From: Neoceratodus forsteri
Lineage: Eukaryota > Chordata > Ceratodontiformes > Ceratodontidae
Length of the DNA: 64,000 nucleotides
Direction of reading: 5' to 3'
Assembly (NCBI GenBank): GCA_016271365.2
Contig: CM057453.1
Span: 1,076,585,001 to 1,076,649,000 of the forward strand
In this document: one piece after another, positions 40,520 to 51,279 of the stretch
Position numbering within the stretch: position 1 is the first letter of the stretch
Layout of the letters: the number at the start of each line of letters is the position of its first letter
Notes under the pieces: generated by a model
Told to the model about the DNA's origin: nothing
What the model saw: only the letters and a program-made list of their open reading frames with translations
Database searches by the model: none
Translations under genes and position numbers: made by a program

Positions 40520-42460
40520 GTGGAGATGGTCAAGTACCGCCCTGTACAGGATGTCACTCCTGATGGTCTAACTGCGGTGCTTGATCTATCAGAATTTCCT
40601 GTGGCCAGCATGGATCCGGAGGTTTTGGTTCTGGCATATAATAAGGCCATTACCTCAGCCCTGGATTCCATTGCTCCAATCCGTGTGCATCCTCTCTCCC
40701 TTCGCCCTTGGTCTCCATGGTTTGATGGGGACCTGAAGGAGATGCGGGGACTAGGACGCAGGTTAGAGTGGTGCTGGTGGAAATCCAGCTTAGATGCCAA
40801 CCATCTTAGACTGCTAGAGCATTATCAACTCTATCAGTCAGAAATTTCCCGTAAGAAAGCAGAATTCCTGTCCGGGGAAATTTCTGCTGCTCAGAACCGA
40901 CCAGCTCTGCTCTTTCGAACTGTGGATAGGCTGTGCAACCCAGACTGTCTGCATGTTCATAGAGCTTTTTCACCATCGCAGTGTGATGAGCTTGCTCAGT
41001 TATTTTCTGATAAGGTGGCCGACATCAGGTCGGAGACCCGTGCAGCACACTCTATGGGAGTTGTTGAAGATCAGTGCTTGGTCACTATCCCTCCTTTTTC
41101 CTGGAATTCCTTCAAACGACCGGAAATCGTGGATGTTATGAGGATTGTCCAGGGTATGCACACTATATGCTGTAGTTTAGGTGCTATCGGTCCAGTTCTG
41201 ACGCAGATAGTCTGGTGCTCCCTTGACTCTGGTGAGTACCCCTGCTCCCTGAAGGAGTCAGTGATGACACCTTTTTTGAAGAAGGCTTCATTGGACCCAG
41301 ACTCTCTCGCTAACTGCAGGCCAATCTCTAACCTTCCCTTTGTGGTGAAGGTGATTGAGAAAGTAGTGGCTGCTCAGCTGGAGAACCATTTGATGATCCA
41401 TAGCATCTACGAACCTCTCCAATCCAGTTTCCAAAAGAGGGATAGCACTGAGACTGCACTGGTTCGGGTGCTCAATGATCTCCTGATGGCGAGAGACCAG
41501 AAAAAATGGTCCATTTTGGTACTTCTTGATCTGTCATCAGCTTTTGACACCGTTGACCATGGGGTTCTGCTTGAGCACCTGAGATTCATCTGTGGGCTTT
41601 CTGGCTTGGTCCACAGAAGGTTTACTTCATTTCTCACCGGAAGAACTCAGAGGGTGGTGTTGGGTTTTTTTTTCCTCCGACCCTATCTCTCTGTCTTGTG
41701 GGGTGCCTCAGGGCTCAGTGCTGTCTCCCATGTTGTTTGAGGTGTATATGCTTCCCCTTGGAGACATTGTAAGATGGTATGGGCTGAAGTTTCATTGCTA
41801 TGCTGATGATACCCAGCTCTTCCTGTCTTTTGCACCCGACCAGGATGGAGCACTCTCAGTATTTAACAACTGCCTCACCGAAATCCAGGGTTGGATGAAG
41901 TCCAGCTGGTTGAAGTTGAACCGTGGGAAGACAGAGGTGATGGTTGTGGATCCAGGTCAAGGGATGGGGGGTTGGGAGCAGGTCAATCCATAGGTTTATT
42001 CCTTGAGGACTCCGAGCTTCCTATCTCTGAACAGGTGCGAGACTTAGGGGTGATTCTTGATGATGGGCTGACACGTCATTTGCAGGTGTCAGCTGTTGTT
42101 AAGTTATCCTTTTATCATCTGAGGAACATCGCTAGGTTCAAGCACCTTGTTCCGTCCGGGGGCCTTCCTACATTGATCCATGCTTTTGTGTATTCGCGTT
42201 TAGAGTACTGCAGCTCCCTTTACTTTGGGCTTCCGGGGGTTGATATCTGCCACTTGCAGCTGGTGCAGAATTCCGCAGCCAGGTTGTTGATGGGGACTTC
42301 TCAATCTTCCCACATCACACCAGTTCTGTGGGAGCTGCACTGGCTGCCAATTCAGTGGAGGATCACCTTCAAAGTTGTATTACTGACATATAAAGCCCTA
42401 CACGGACTGGGCCCTGACTACCTGAAAGAGTTTCTGGTTCCTTACCTCCCCGAATGACCG
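40520..42460 (+). pseudogene. L2 ORF2 linker, reverse transcriptase, C-terminal part
   Basis: The frame 40520-41740 is open for 406 codons: linker (PWSPWFDGDLKEMRGLGRRL, basic), KESVMTPFLKKASLDPDSLA, NCRPISNLPFVVKVIEKVV, KRDSTETALVRVLNDLLM and LLDLSSAFDTVDHGVLLEHL (motif A). A frameshift near 41690 moves to frame 41592-41993 with SCGVPQGSVLSPMLFEVYML and FHCYADDTQLFLSF (motif C YADD). Frame 41891-42457 then gives EQVRDLGVILDDGLTRHLQV and LHWLPIQWRITFKVVLLTYK. All catalytic aspartates are intact; two frameshifts are the main defects. Confidence 0.88.
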
Positions 42461-42481
42461 CTCCATTCGACCAATGAGGGG

Positions 42482-42673
42482 TTGCTAGAGATCCCGAGGG
42501 CATTCTTAAAATCCTCTGGGGCCCAGGCATTTATGTTCGTGGCACCAACCCTCTGGAATTCTCTACCCCATTGGATTAGGGAGTGCATGACTGTGGGAGG
42601 CTTTAAACAAGCATTGAAAATGTATTTATGGAACAGACCTTATGGTGATGGTGTTGAGGATGACAGACTCTAA
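42482..42673 (+). pseudogene. L2 ORF2 C-terminus
   Basis: FVAPTLWNSLPHWIRECMTV then GGFKQALKMYLW is the usual L2 ORF2 end. The frame closes at 42671-42673, probably the natural stop. Confidence 0.8.
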
Positions 42674-42769
42674 TTGTATTGTATGTTTTTATAGTGCTTG
42701 TAGCATTGATTTTAAATTATTTTAACTGTGTACTGAACCTTGACATTTGAAAGGCGCATTAAAAATAAA

Positions 42770-42796
42770 GTTTATTATTATTATTATTATTATTAC
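42770..42796 (+). repeat. (TTA)n 3' tail of L2
   Basis: About nine TTA units directly after AATAAAGT. Such a short 3' tandem is the priming tail of L2-clade LINEs. Confidence 0.9.
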
Positions 42797-43309
42797 TATG
42801 GAACTGGTTGGGAAAATGACCACTGTGATCTGACCCCAATGATGTGATGCATCTGGCTGGGATGGTGACCATTAAAGTAAATTATAGGATGGGGGAAGGA
42901 GAATGATTGCTCAAAGTAGAGAGGAAGAATGCGTACTCAAAGGAGGGGAGGTCTTTTTTTAGGTTTAACTGTGAGCTGGCATCCTTTTTTTGATGTGTTT
43001 GCTGGGGGTTATTTTAATCAGTAGTTGAATGTGAAATAAGATTCCACTTCTGATCCCACGTTAGATCCCTTTTCAGAAATTAGAATTTTTGGCCTTTAAT
43101 TTTGAAATTTCTAATTTGTTTAAAAAAGCTCTGAATCTGAGGAATCCAGTTCTGAAAGTCAGATTCTGATCATCCCAAAACAGGGCCTCATGTTCTCCAT
43201 CTGAGGTGTGTTCAACCATGACATGCCATTTATGTGTGGCAATTCTGTTTATTTATACATGATAGCTGCATGGACCCCTAGCCATGCCTGCTACTGACCT
43301 TACTTTGTC
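42797..43309. other. Unassigned DNA
   Basis: TGACCACTGTGATCTGACC near 42823 resembles TGACCACTTTGATC at 37361, next to the fold-back element. This may be a remnant of the sequence that the L1/L2 pair inserted into. The rest has no recognisable content. Confidence 0.3.
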
Positions 43310-43475
43310 ATGTAAGGCTGTAGTGCATAAGGCAGTGGGTGGCGTTGCTGTCCAGACACAGAGTGGATTCTTTGAATATGTTACTCACAGGTAGGGGGAG
43401 GGAGGAAATGGGCAGAGTAGATGGTCCAGGATGGTCCTTTTCTGCCATCACATTACTATGATACTATGAAACATG
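43310..43475 (+). mobile_element. CR1 LINE 3' tail
   Basis: GGAGGAAATGGGCAGAGTAG, ATGGTCC...CCTTTTCTGCCATCA and CATTACTATGATACTATGAA form a typical CR1 3' end. No coding part remains. Confidence 0.7.
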
Positions 43476-43684
43476 CTGTGTAACCTTTACACGTCAGCCA
43501 CTACTACTGGCTCACATGCCAAAAATGTGCTGGGGTGCCTGAAAACTTGAAGAATCAGGCACTTAGAAGACTGACAACTTTTTGACAGGCTACCACCTGT
43601 ACTAAAGTGTGACCTTTTATAGGAAAGGTTTCTTGCACAATATAAAAAATGGCTATAACAATTATGAGAGACAATTCTTTTTTT

Positions 43685-44625
43685 GTATAAAAACATTTTA
43701 TTGATTATACAAAATATGAACAAGTTACAAAGTCAGTAACCAAATATATACAAACCACAACTTAAATTTGATTTTAAAAGAGAAATGCTAAAACACTCTA
43801 TCAGGAGAGTAAAGGATCAGAATATAATTTCTGAATGGAGCTAAAGGAATATTATAACAATCTAAACCTAAAAAAAGAGGGCAATAAAAAAAGGTAAGGA
43901 TAGGAATACACAGTAGAGACAGTGACATAAAGCACCACTTCTTTACCTAAAATTCACTTCAAACATATGTACAAATAAAATCGGCCTCCCATCATATACT
44001 GTACAGTAATCTAACAAGCAAAAATAGATATTGCAGTTTCATCTAATATTTACCCAATCACCCAATATATCTTAACCAGGGATCTCAAGAGTGATGGAAT
44101 TTTGACATAGACCTTCTTTTCCAGTGAACCACTTGTAAATAAGAGGTGGTTTTTGATACCACTTGCAACCACTGATTAAAAGAAGGGAGTGTGGTGGAAT
44201 GCACATGAAGGAGAAGAAGTCTTTTAGCCTCTACAGCTGTCACACAAATACATTCCTTAAATTTTAAAACTGCCATATCTAACACTGAGGAATCACTTAG
44301 TATCCATAAACAGGCAGAGTGGAATAACATTGAATCTATAATACATTCTATGGATGTAATGATACCCTCCCTTCCCTTCCTCAGTAAAGCACAGCTCTAA
44401 GGTATGTGACACAGAGACCCGGGCTCCTGTTGACACCTCCAACACAAACTGTAGTCAGCTATACCCATGCTTACTAATCTGACAGGTTTTCTATACCATT
44501 GACTCAAAATCTCCTTTTGTATAAGTTGCACCTTTGGGTCAAGGAAGAGCCTATGGGCATCAGCCCAATATCTGCTCCACTTGTCCACATCTAGAGGCTC
44601 TTGCAACTCCTCTACCCATTATAAT
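43685..44625 (-). mobile_element. L1-type LINE 3' end
   Basis: The minus strand reads YWADAHRLFLDPKVQLIQKE, LSQWYRKPVRLVSMGIADYS and LCWRCQQEPGSLCHI (44606-44397, a zinc-knuckle-type end of L1 ORF2). Then comes LKFKECICVTAVEAKRLLLL (44330-44085). A 3'UTR follows, ending TATAATCAATAAAATG and poly-A at about 43685. The C-x-x-C...H pattern plus AAR/EAK..LL helix is typical of L1-clade ORF2 ends. Confidence 0.75.
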
Positions 44626-44629
44626 CTCT

Positions 44630-45705
44630 GAGAAACATAGAACATAGACTTTGACAGCAGATAAGGACCACTTGGCCCACCCAGTCTGCCCATTTCCCTA
44701 CCTATTGGATAAGCTGCAGATCCTAGTTAACCAACAGCCTACTTCCTCCTACCCCCCCCACTAGAATTGTGTTCCATCTGTCCCATGCATTCTTGAATTC
44801 TCCCACTATTTTTGACCCCATTACCTCCTCAGGAAGGCCATTAAATCTGTCCATCACCCTCTCTGTGGAAAAAATACTTCCTCACATTGCCACTGAGCCA
44901 TTCCCCCCACCATCTTCAAATTGTGCCCCCTTGTTCTTGCACATCTCTTTTTCTGAAAGATGCTACACTCTTGGACTCTGTTGACTCTCTTGAGGTACTT
45001 GAAAGTTTCTATCATGTCCCCCTTCTCCCTCCTTTCCTCAAGGATATACGTATTAAACTCCTTTAGTCTCTCTTTGTATGATTTCTGGTGCAGACCCAGC
45101 ACCATTCTAGTTGCCCTCCTCTGGACCGCCTCCATCCTGTCCATGTTCTTATGGAGATGGGGTCTCCAGAACTGCATGCAGTACTCCAGGTAGGGTCTCA
45201 CCAAGTATCTGTACAGAGGGATAACAACTTTTTATTTTCTACTGGTGATGCCTCTCCCTATGCATGCCTGTATCTTCCCAGCTCTCCTTACTGCCTTCTC
45301 ACATTGCTTGCCTACCTTTAGATCATCTGATATGACTACCCCCAGGTCCCTTTTCTGTTAATAACCCCCCAAAATGTGTACTCTTTTCCTGTTTTTTTTT
45401 CCCCAGGTGCATTACTTTGCACTTCTTTGCATTGAATCTAAGCTGCCATATTTTTGACAATTCCTCCAGTCTTGCCAAGTCCCTTCTCATCCTTTCTACC
45501 CCCCTTGTGTATCAACCATGATACATATCTTTGTGTCATCTGCAAAGTGGCATACTTTTCCTTTCAGCTCCTCCCTAATGTCACCTATAAAGATATTAAA
45601 GAGGACCAGTACCAGTACTGAACCTTGCAGTACCCTGTTAGTAACCCCCCTTTCTTCAGTGTGGACTCTGTTTACTATTACCCTCTGCATCCTGTTCTCC
45701 AGCCA
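44630..45705 (-). mobile_element. CR1 LINE 3' part, 5' interrupted
   Basis: The 3' end near 44630 has the ACATAGAACATAGAC...GCAGATAAGGACCACTTGGC tail. Antisense pieces are GGMAQWQCEEVFFPQRG, RCARTRGHNLKMVG, MVRPYLEYCMQFWRPHL, RRATRMVLGLHQKSY (45204-44854), KGKVCHFADDTKICIMVD (motif C FADD) and RVLQGSVLVLVLFNIFIGD (45792-45496). It is the same subfamily as the copy at 63.13 kb. Its continuation toward the 5' end is at 47015-47580. Confidence 0.88.
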
Positions 45706-47014
45706 ATTGTTAGGGGTGTGGGTGGAGCCTACAGCCCTTCTGTCATATGTAGCTCTAAAAATGGCTTTTCCTGGAACTTCCTTTTTAGACATTCGCGTAT
45801 ATTCCTCTACAGTGCACTCCTCCTCCTCTGATTTTTGCTATTTGTTGCTCTATGTTAAAGGTATCTGAAGGGGGGAGGGGGGATGCTACTGTATTGTACC
45901 TCAGAACTTCTCAGGATATTAACAAAAAAAAAAAATTAAACTGCTGTTTCTGTCATCTGTCCAGCTCAGTCTAACAGATTTGTTCTATTCATTTCAGCAA
46001 CCTAGGGGTTAACTCATTTCCTCTAGGTTGTTGTGAAAACAAAAGTTAGACTCAGTGTCAGATTACAGATAGTGGAATTGCAGTTTATTAGCTGACATTC
46101 CTTTCCACAGGACAAGTTGGAGGCAAGCCCTGGAAACAGAAGACTGTTTTTTTTTCTCATTTTATAATGTGATGTACTGAGTGTGTATTTAGTTGCAGGG
46201 TCAGGGCCTTGATGAAGATTCCATCAGGTGGTGAGAAAAAAAGTCTGAGAGAATTTGTGTAAAAACTAACAAATGAAAGATGCAACAAATAGCATGCACA
46301 CTGGCCTCTGAGACAAGAAGATCAGAAGGTTGTAGGTTCTATCCCCACACTAGGCATGTGGGTTAAAGAGCTTGTGTACTGCCTAAAACTAATATTAGAT
46401 TTTAAAAGCAGTCAACCATTACCTTTTCTATTTGAGGAACTTTATCATTTCCCTTTGTTTATTTAGAAGATTGTTTACCTGATGTTAATATGTGTGATGT
46501 ATGGAACAGCACTCTGTGTGGTAGCTGACATAGCTAGTTATACTGCCCCCACTACATCACCAGCATTGTGACCTCACTGACTGTGACATCACTGCTACTT
46601 AGGAACAGCAATGCAGTGACTGCCAGCTTATTCATCTGTGATTTCACTGTCAGCTTGACATATAATTTTAATACCTAACAGCAAATCAGAGCCTTTTTCC
46701 TGATAAAAGGCTGCCAACAAATTACATTTAAATAAACAACAAAATCACAAATAAGGAACTAGTGGCTTATTGAAACATCTACACAGATTTATACAGGGAT
46801 TTGATGCTGTCTCTACAGTGCAGATACAAGAAAAATGAGGTCTTGTTACAGGAAAATGGTTATTTGGATCTGGGAGCTCTGTGATGATTGTGACTAAATA
46901 ACACTATATGGCACCAACAAGAAAATTACTTTGGTCATTTGGTAGCTCTTCACAGCCCTATCAGCTATGTCTAGAACTTGTTTACTCAGGCTACCACCCT
47001 GGGACCCACACCCA
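45706..47014. other. DNA separating two CR1 segments
   Basis: About 1.3 kb lies between matching halves of one CR1 (LENRMQR on one side, DTVPHKKIIN on the other). It includes a SINE-like head (46275-46400), CAACCTAGG...CTAGGTTG symmetry (about 45999-46031) and T/A-rich stretches. It is probably a later insertion, but I cannot identify the element. Confidence 0.5.
46275..46400 (+). mobile_element. tRNA-derived SINE-like head
   Basis: AAATAGCATGCACACTGGCC has an A-box look. GGTTGTAGGTTCTATCCCC is a good B-box, about 45 bases downstream. The continuation is diverged and the tail is not resolved. Confidence 0.5.
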
Positions 47015-47580
47015 GGCTGGCTAATTTATTATTTTTTTGTGTGGGACTGTGTCACATGCCTTGCTAAAGTCTAAGTACACCATATCCACAGCCCCTCCTT
47101 GGTCTACAACTTTGGTCACCCAGTCAAAGAAATTGATTAGATTCGTCTGACATGACCTTCCCGCTGTGAATCCATGCTGTCTTGGGTCCTGTACCTCTCT
47201 GGCCTCCAGGTACTCAACAATTCTTTCTTTCAGAAGTGATTTCATCATTTTCCCTACTACTGCGGTCAAACTAACAGGTCTATAGTTTCCTGCCTCTGCC
47301 TTGCTCCCACTTTTGTGAAGGGGAATCACATCTGCTCTTCTCCAGTCCTCAGGTACTACATCCTCCTCCTATAATTTGTTAAAAAGGGTAGTCAGTGGTG
47401 TCACTAGCTCTCCCCTGAGGTTCCCAGTTTGAGGTACTGTATATCTCTTTTGCACAAGCCTATAAATAAGACCTACATGACCCCTGGGAATGGCTGACCA
47501 TTTCTGTAACATAAGGGTTAAGTCTGTCTGGACCAGAGTACCACCCTTCATAAGCCCAGTAGCAAAAGCATGTCTCAGTT
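47015..47580 (-). mobile_element. CR1 LINE, RT fingers/palm segment
   Basis: The antisense frame 47329-47021 gives PLHKSGSKAEAGNYRPVSLT, QHGFTAGRSCQTNLINFFDW and MVYLDFSKACDTVPHKKIIN (motif A, first catalytic Asp kept). The frame 47551-47369 gives a poorly conserved stretch ending NLRGELVTPLTTLFNKL. This belongs to the CR1 whose remainder lies at 44630-45705. Confidence 0.85.
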
Positions 47581-48599
47581 CTAAAAAACACTGAAAATCA
47601 TGACTAAGGAGACCAAATTCATCTTATAACTAGGAGAAGAATTTGAGTACACTACTTTGTTGGTCAAATAGATCCCTTGAAAGTCACAATTCTGTTATTA
47701 TAGCATACACCGGAGAAATTCTTTTGGTGAATAAAATGCAGAAAGTCTTTTCCATGCTGGCTGCAGCTTGCAAGAGTGAAATAAAAATATGGGCTATACT
47801 CATATCATTTCATGATGCGTCCAATATTTGCTATTGTGTGTATTCTTACGTTTGGGGCTCATTACAAAACAATCTATTCATGTAAGGTTATGAGGGCAAA
47901 TGATAAATGGTGATGACATTGTCTATTCATCAAGTATCTACATTTTATATTTGCCATTTTTCACATTGTCACAAGAATATTGTTCTAGCAAATGGAAAGA
48001 TCCATCTCATTTGTTGTTGCCTCTGGGATTTTTCACATATGTACAATCTCCTGCAATTTTTGTTAGTTTTCCTTGACAGCAGTCAGAAATAAAAAATAAA
48101 ATAAAATGAAGGAACCAGGGCTAAAAGGCAGTTTCTGTGGTCCACTGGTTACTTTAAATGTACTGCAGTAGCAATCTGTTTGGTTTGGTGGTTGTAACTG
48201 CAATATGTACAAGGGGAATGCAGCTCTAATTACAGAGCACAATGTGGTTCTGTTTAAAGGCAATTGAGCCTTCTCCAGTTTTGTCAAATATATTTAGCCA
48301 AAATATAACTTAGGATAGTGTAACCGCAGTTCTGTGGGAAATGCCAGCACAGGGTAATATTCTAAATACTGTGAGACCCTGATATTTTATTTTTTTGGGG
48401 TGAGGGGGCTTAAAGTTTTAGACCTATATTTACAATAATGCTGGCAAAGGGGTTTCCTGATATTTTGCTCTTCTCATGAAAGTTGTGATAATTGCAATGT
48501 TACAAATGTATGGTGAATAATGTATGAGAAAAGGTAGAACCTTACTTTATGCAGTATATTGTTTTCATAGTGTATTATACTTTAATAACATATAGCGTA
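47581..48599. other. Unassigned AT-rich DNA
   Basis: All frames are under 81 codons with no domain. I see no repeat family. It contains a G-run at 48396-48408. Confidence 0.4.
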
Positions 48600-48980
48600 T
48601 AGCATTTTAATGTTATAGCATGTTAATCCTCCAATCCTTGCCTCTCACACCTCTTCCCCTCCCTTCCATCTACTCCCCTTCTCCTGGGGATCCCCCTACC
48701 ATGTCCAGGGGCTACTTGCTACTTGCTTCACTTATCTGTTTGTCCAAGTACTATTAGTGAATATTGCTTGTTATCTCTGCCATTTGCTCTAAATCAGAAT
48801 TATTGTATTTTGCAACCTTGTATCTTGTATACTGTTGTATTCTTATTTTCGTCTCATTGTTAAGCTGCCTACTGTTCTATGTACTGTGCTTATAGTTTAC
48901 TTCTGTACCATTGTATGTGGCCCTGGTAATGCCTGAAAACGGTCCCTGGGATCAGTGCACCTACTCAGTTACCAAAGTCA
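48600..48980 (+). mobile_element. L2-superfamily LINE 3' tail
   Basis: The 3' end GCCTGAAAACGGTCCCTGGG, ATCAGTGCACCTACTCAGTT and ACCAAAG aligns with the terminus of the 57.0-58.2 kb LINE (GCCTGAAAAGGGACC...CAGTGTCCTTATCCGGTTAACAAAG). A (CA)n microsatellite follows. The upstream ~300 bases are C/T-rich 3'UTR. No ORF remains. Confidence 0.65.
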
Positions 48981-49020
48981 CACACACACACACAAATACT
49001 TGTGCGCGCACACACACACT
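48978..49020. repeat. (CA)n microsatellite, interrupted
   Basis: CACACACACACACA..., an interruption with TGTGCGCG, then CACACACA. It grows from the end of the LINE tail. Confidence 0.85.
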
Positions 49021-49079
49021 CTTAAAAACACTTACACTACAGCTTACATCCAACAGTGATAGCTCTGACCACACAAGGC

Positions 49080-49092
49080 CTTTATTAATGTT
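49080..49092 (-). terminator. Possible polyadenylation signal for the 49.2-kb exon
   Basis: The minus strand reads CATTAATAAAGGCC at about 49078-49091. It is meaningful only if the candidate exon upstream is real. Confidence 0.3.
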
Positions 49093-49188
49093 GCCACCAG
49101 CTGCAGTGAGCCCCAGTCTGAAATTTTTCTGAACAGCCCTAACTCCCCCCCCTCCCCCGAAAAAAAACTTACTGCCTGGTCCCAGCTG

Positions 49189-49434
49189 TCAGTACATAGA
49201 CCTGGATCGGTGGGTGAAACACCATCTCAAGAAAGTTACACTGGCAGCAAGAGCAACAGTGAAACAGAGTGTGAGTAGCATGACAAGCTGCAAGAGGAAG
49301 ATGAAGGCATTCTTTTCAAGGACTTCCGGGTGTGTATTGGCCACGCGTGCTGGTTCCCTACTGTGCCAACCAGTACTATAGCCCACTGATCGTGCAGCTA
49401 CAGAGACCACACATCTGACACACAGCTGACTCAC
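49189..49434 (-). CDS. Candidate terminal exon with a transmembrane segment (unknown gene)
   Basis: The antisense frame is open for 81 codons. From a possible acceptor (GGTTGGCACAG, about 49365) it reads EPARVANTHPEVLEKNAF, then the strongly hydrophobic IFLLQLVMLLTLCFTVALAA, SVTFLRWCFTHRSRSMY and TGA at 49191-49189. A hydrophobic helix followed by a basic cytoplasmic-like tail suggests a small membrane protein. A polyadenylation signal AATAAA lies on the same strand about 105 bases downstream (about 49085). CpG sites inside the exon are kept, unusual against the surrounding DNA. I do not recognise the gene, and it could be chance. Confidence 0.3.
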   Translation of the reverse strand: MSQLCVRCVVSVAARSVGYSTGWHSREPARVANTHPEVLEKNAFIFLLQLVMLLTLCFTVALAASVTFLRWCFTHRSRSMY

Positions 49435-49439
49435 TCATA

Positions 49440-50090
49440 CAAGAGGTAGCATTAATTTCAACAAAATTAATTATCAAACTATCAAAGGTACTGATAGGCC
49501 CCAAATTATACAGTGGATACACCTGAAGAACAGCATCATGTTCACTGAGCACCACAGTTCCTGGGTTTCTCTCCGTGTCGCTGTTTTAACCATTTTTATT
49601 AAGTATGCTATATTTTGCTTTTAAAAAATGCTCACAACCTTTTCAGTTTCAAATCATGCTAGCTGAACACCCAAACCTCCCAATAAACATGCACTAGAGG
49701 TCAAGGCCACCACATTCAGATATGGCTATTTGTATCAGGTGAAACATAGCACCACTCACAAGAAAGCATGCATTCATTAGAGAGACATATCCTTAAGATA
49801 ATGCATTCTATCTGCTGTGTTCTGCTTGTAAGAATACTGGGCTCTGGGAGCACCACACAAAGTGCATGTGTGCAATACACCCATAACTCTCTCCTGGCAA
49901 AAGACACCCAGGAGCCAAGGGGACAGCATGTCCCAAATGGATTACCGCTTCTGCTCTTTGCTGGCGTACTTAGCAGACTACATTCTAATGACCCCATACA
50001 GCATATAAAATGCTAATAGGCCATTTTCCTGCTATTATGTGCTTACAAGCAGCTCTGCTCAATGATCTCATGCATATGTATAAGTTGAAG
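49440..50090. other. Unassigned DNA
   Basis: Short frames on both strands (93 minus, 82 plus) overlap each other completely and lack domains. Confidence 0.4.
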
Positions 50091-50173
50091 CACTGTGCAG
50101 AGCTTCAGCCTTTGACCTCACCCTCACACACTTACATATAAATCCAAGTGTAACAAAAAAAATTAAAAATAAA

Positions 50174-50352
50174 TAAAGTAATATCACACCAGCAGCCACC
50201 CAGAAAATTCTACTCACAACATTTCTTGTAATAAAGTCCAAGGCAAGTTTAACGTGCAAAGTGCCAGAGCACTATAAACTTGCCTTGGTCATTATTACAA
50301 GAAATGTTGTAAGTTCTTTTTCCAGGTGGCTGCACATGTGATATTGTTTTTT
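50174..50352. repeat. Hairpin element, ~80-bp arms
   Basis: The left arm AATATCACACCAGCAGCCACC...ACAACATTTCTTGTAATAA...CCAAGGCAAGTTTA is mirrored on the right as TAAACTTGCCTTGG...TTATTACAAGAAATGTTGT...GGTGGCTGCACATGTGATATT. The arms differ by about twelve bases; the loop is about 20 bases. Weaker pairing may extend outward. Confidence 0.9.
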
Positions 50353-50432
50353 ACACCGTGCTTACCTGTATACTTGCACCACAGCATTTCCAGGTATGGC
50401 ATTCTACTTTTGTGTTCTTGGCATATAAGTCA

Positions 50433-50605
50433 CTGGCAGTCTAGTCGTACCCTCACCTACTCTGATCCCTGCTGTGAAATTAAATAACCCTGGCAGTCCA
50501 GTAGTACTCCACTCTGACCCCAATCTCTGTTGCTAAATGAAAATTACTCTGATAGTCCAGAGTTACCCAAACACCCCAATCGCAACTGTAAATTGCTGTT
50601 CCCCA
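50433..50605 (+). repeat. ~58-bp tandem repeat, three units
   Basis: CTGGCAGTCTAGTCGTAC (50433), CTGGCAGTCCAGTAGTAC (50490) and CTGATAGTCCAGAGTTAC (50548). Each is followed by a C-rich stretch and a TGCTG/TGTAAAT-like block. Confidence 0.7.
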
Positions 50606-50945
50606 TTCCATGGCAAATGAGACGTTGAATCTCAGCTGGGCTATCCTGGGTAAATAAACTGAAAGGAATAGTGGTAGTTGCTGGCCTTTAAGGCCCTTTT
50701 AGCAGGCAGTGGAAATAGTGTTTTCATGTCGTGAGCAGTGTTGGGGATCAGATATCACAGGTTTATGCCCTGCTAAACCAAACACTCTCTGTGGGACCCT
50801 GAGCATGTCACTTAACTTCCCACTGCTCCTGTCCACCCAGTTACACAAATGGGTACAAGCAGGACCCTACTGGAAATGCAATGTTGCATCTCAGAGGAAA
50901 TATCCTTGTAAATACATTGTAAAAATGGTAAAAACAGTACACCAA
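50600..50945 (+). mobile_element. CORE/MIR-like SINE copies (a 3' fragment and one longer copy)
   Basis: 50610-50660 has the 3' part GAATCTCAGCTGGGCTATCC. The longer copy (50690-50945) has a tRNA-like head, GGACCCTGAGCATGTCACTT then AACTTCCC (the core block shared with mammalian MIR), TCCACCCAGTTACACAAATG and a 3' ATCTCAG...CCTTGTAAATACATTG end. The family also occurs at 51030, 51280 and 62555. Confidence 0.75.
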
Positions 50946-51029
50946 TAGAGAGACAAGATGCTGTGTCCCAGATGGCCTTTTCTGTTAGAATAAATTCTAA
51001 GAAAATTAATGAATAAATCAATGACTCCC

Positions 51030-51270
51030 TGCAGCAGGCCATGGAGATAGAGTGCCTACAGTTCAGAACACTGTTAGAAACTGGGGGATAACAAGTTCAA
51101 ATGCTGATGGAACCAAATACTCCCTGTGTGACCCTAAGTAGGTCACGTAATCTCCAAGTGCTTCAGTCCACCCAGCTTCAGAATTGGGCAAAAGTGGGGT
51201 CCCTCCGGAAATGTGATTGTGGATCTCAGCTGGCCTAGCCTGTCAAAATCAACTGTAAACCAGTAAGAAA
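51030..51270 (+). mobile_element. CORE/MIR-like SINE copy
   Basis: B-box-like AAGTTCAAATGC near 51090, then GTGTGACCCTAAGTAGGTCA, CCACCCAGCTTCAGAATTGG and the 3' part GGATCTCAGCTGGCCTAGCC. Its layout is the same as the neighbouring copies. Confidence 0.78.
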
Positions 51271-51279
51271 CAAAAAGAC

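Larger units (their letters stand above)
37655..42795 (+). mobile_element. L2-clade LINE, apparently full length
   Basis: A 5' leader (37655-39500) contains a YY1-like site and two sets of tandem repeats. One long ORF follows in pieces: endonuclease (39.86-40.48 kb), linker, RT (41.27-42.05 kb) and C-terminal domain (42.05-42.67 kb). The 3'UTR ends TTGAAAGGCGCATTAAAAAT with a (TTA)n tail at 42770-42795. The GGCGC(C/A)TTA-type 3' end and the WLPI...FKV..LTYKALHGL motif are diagnostic of L2. Length (5.1 kb) and the intact leader suggest full length. Frameshifts at several points make it inactive. Confidence 0.88.

Noticed and set aside
42797..42850. Target-site duplication of the L2 with 37355-37370
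   Set aside because: TGACCACT(G/T)TGATC is shared, but the L1 tail and unequal flanks mean the two sites are not the immediate borders of one insertion.
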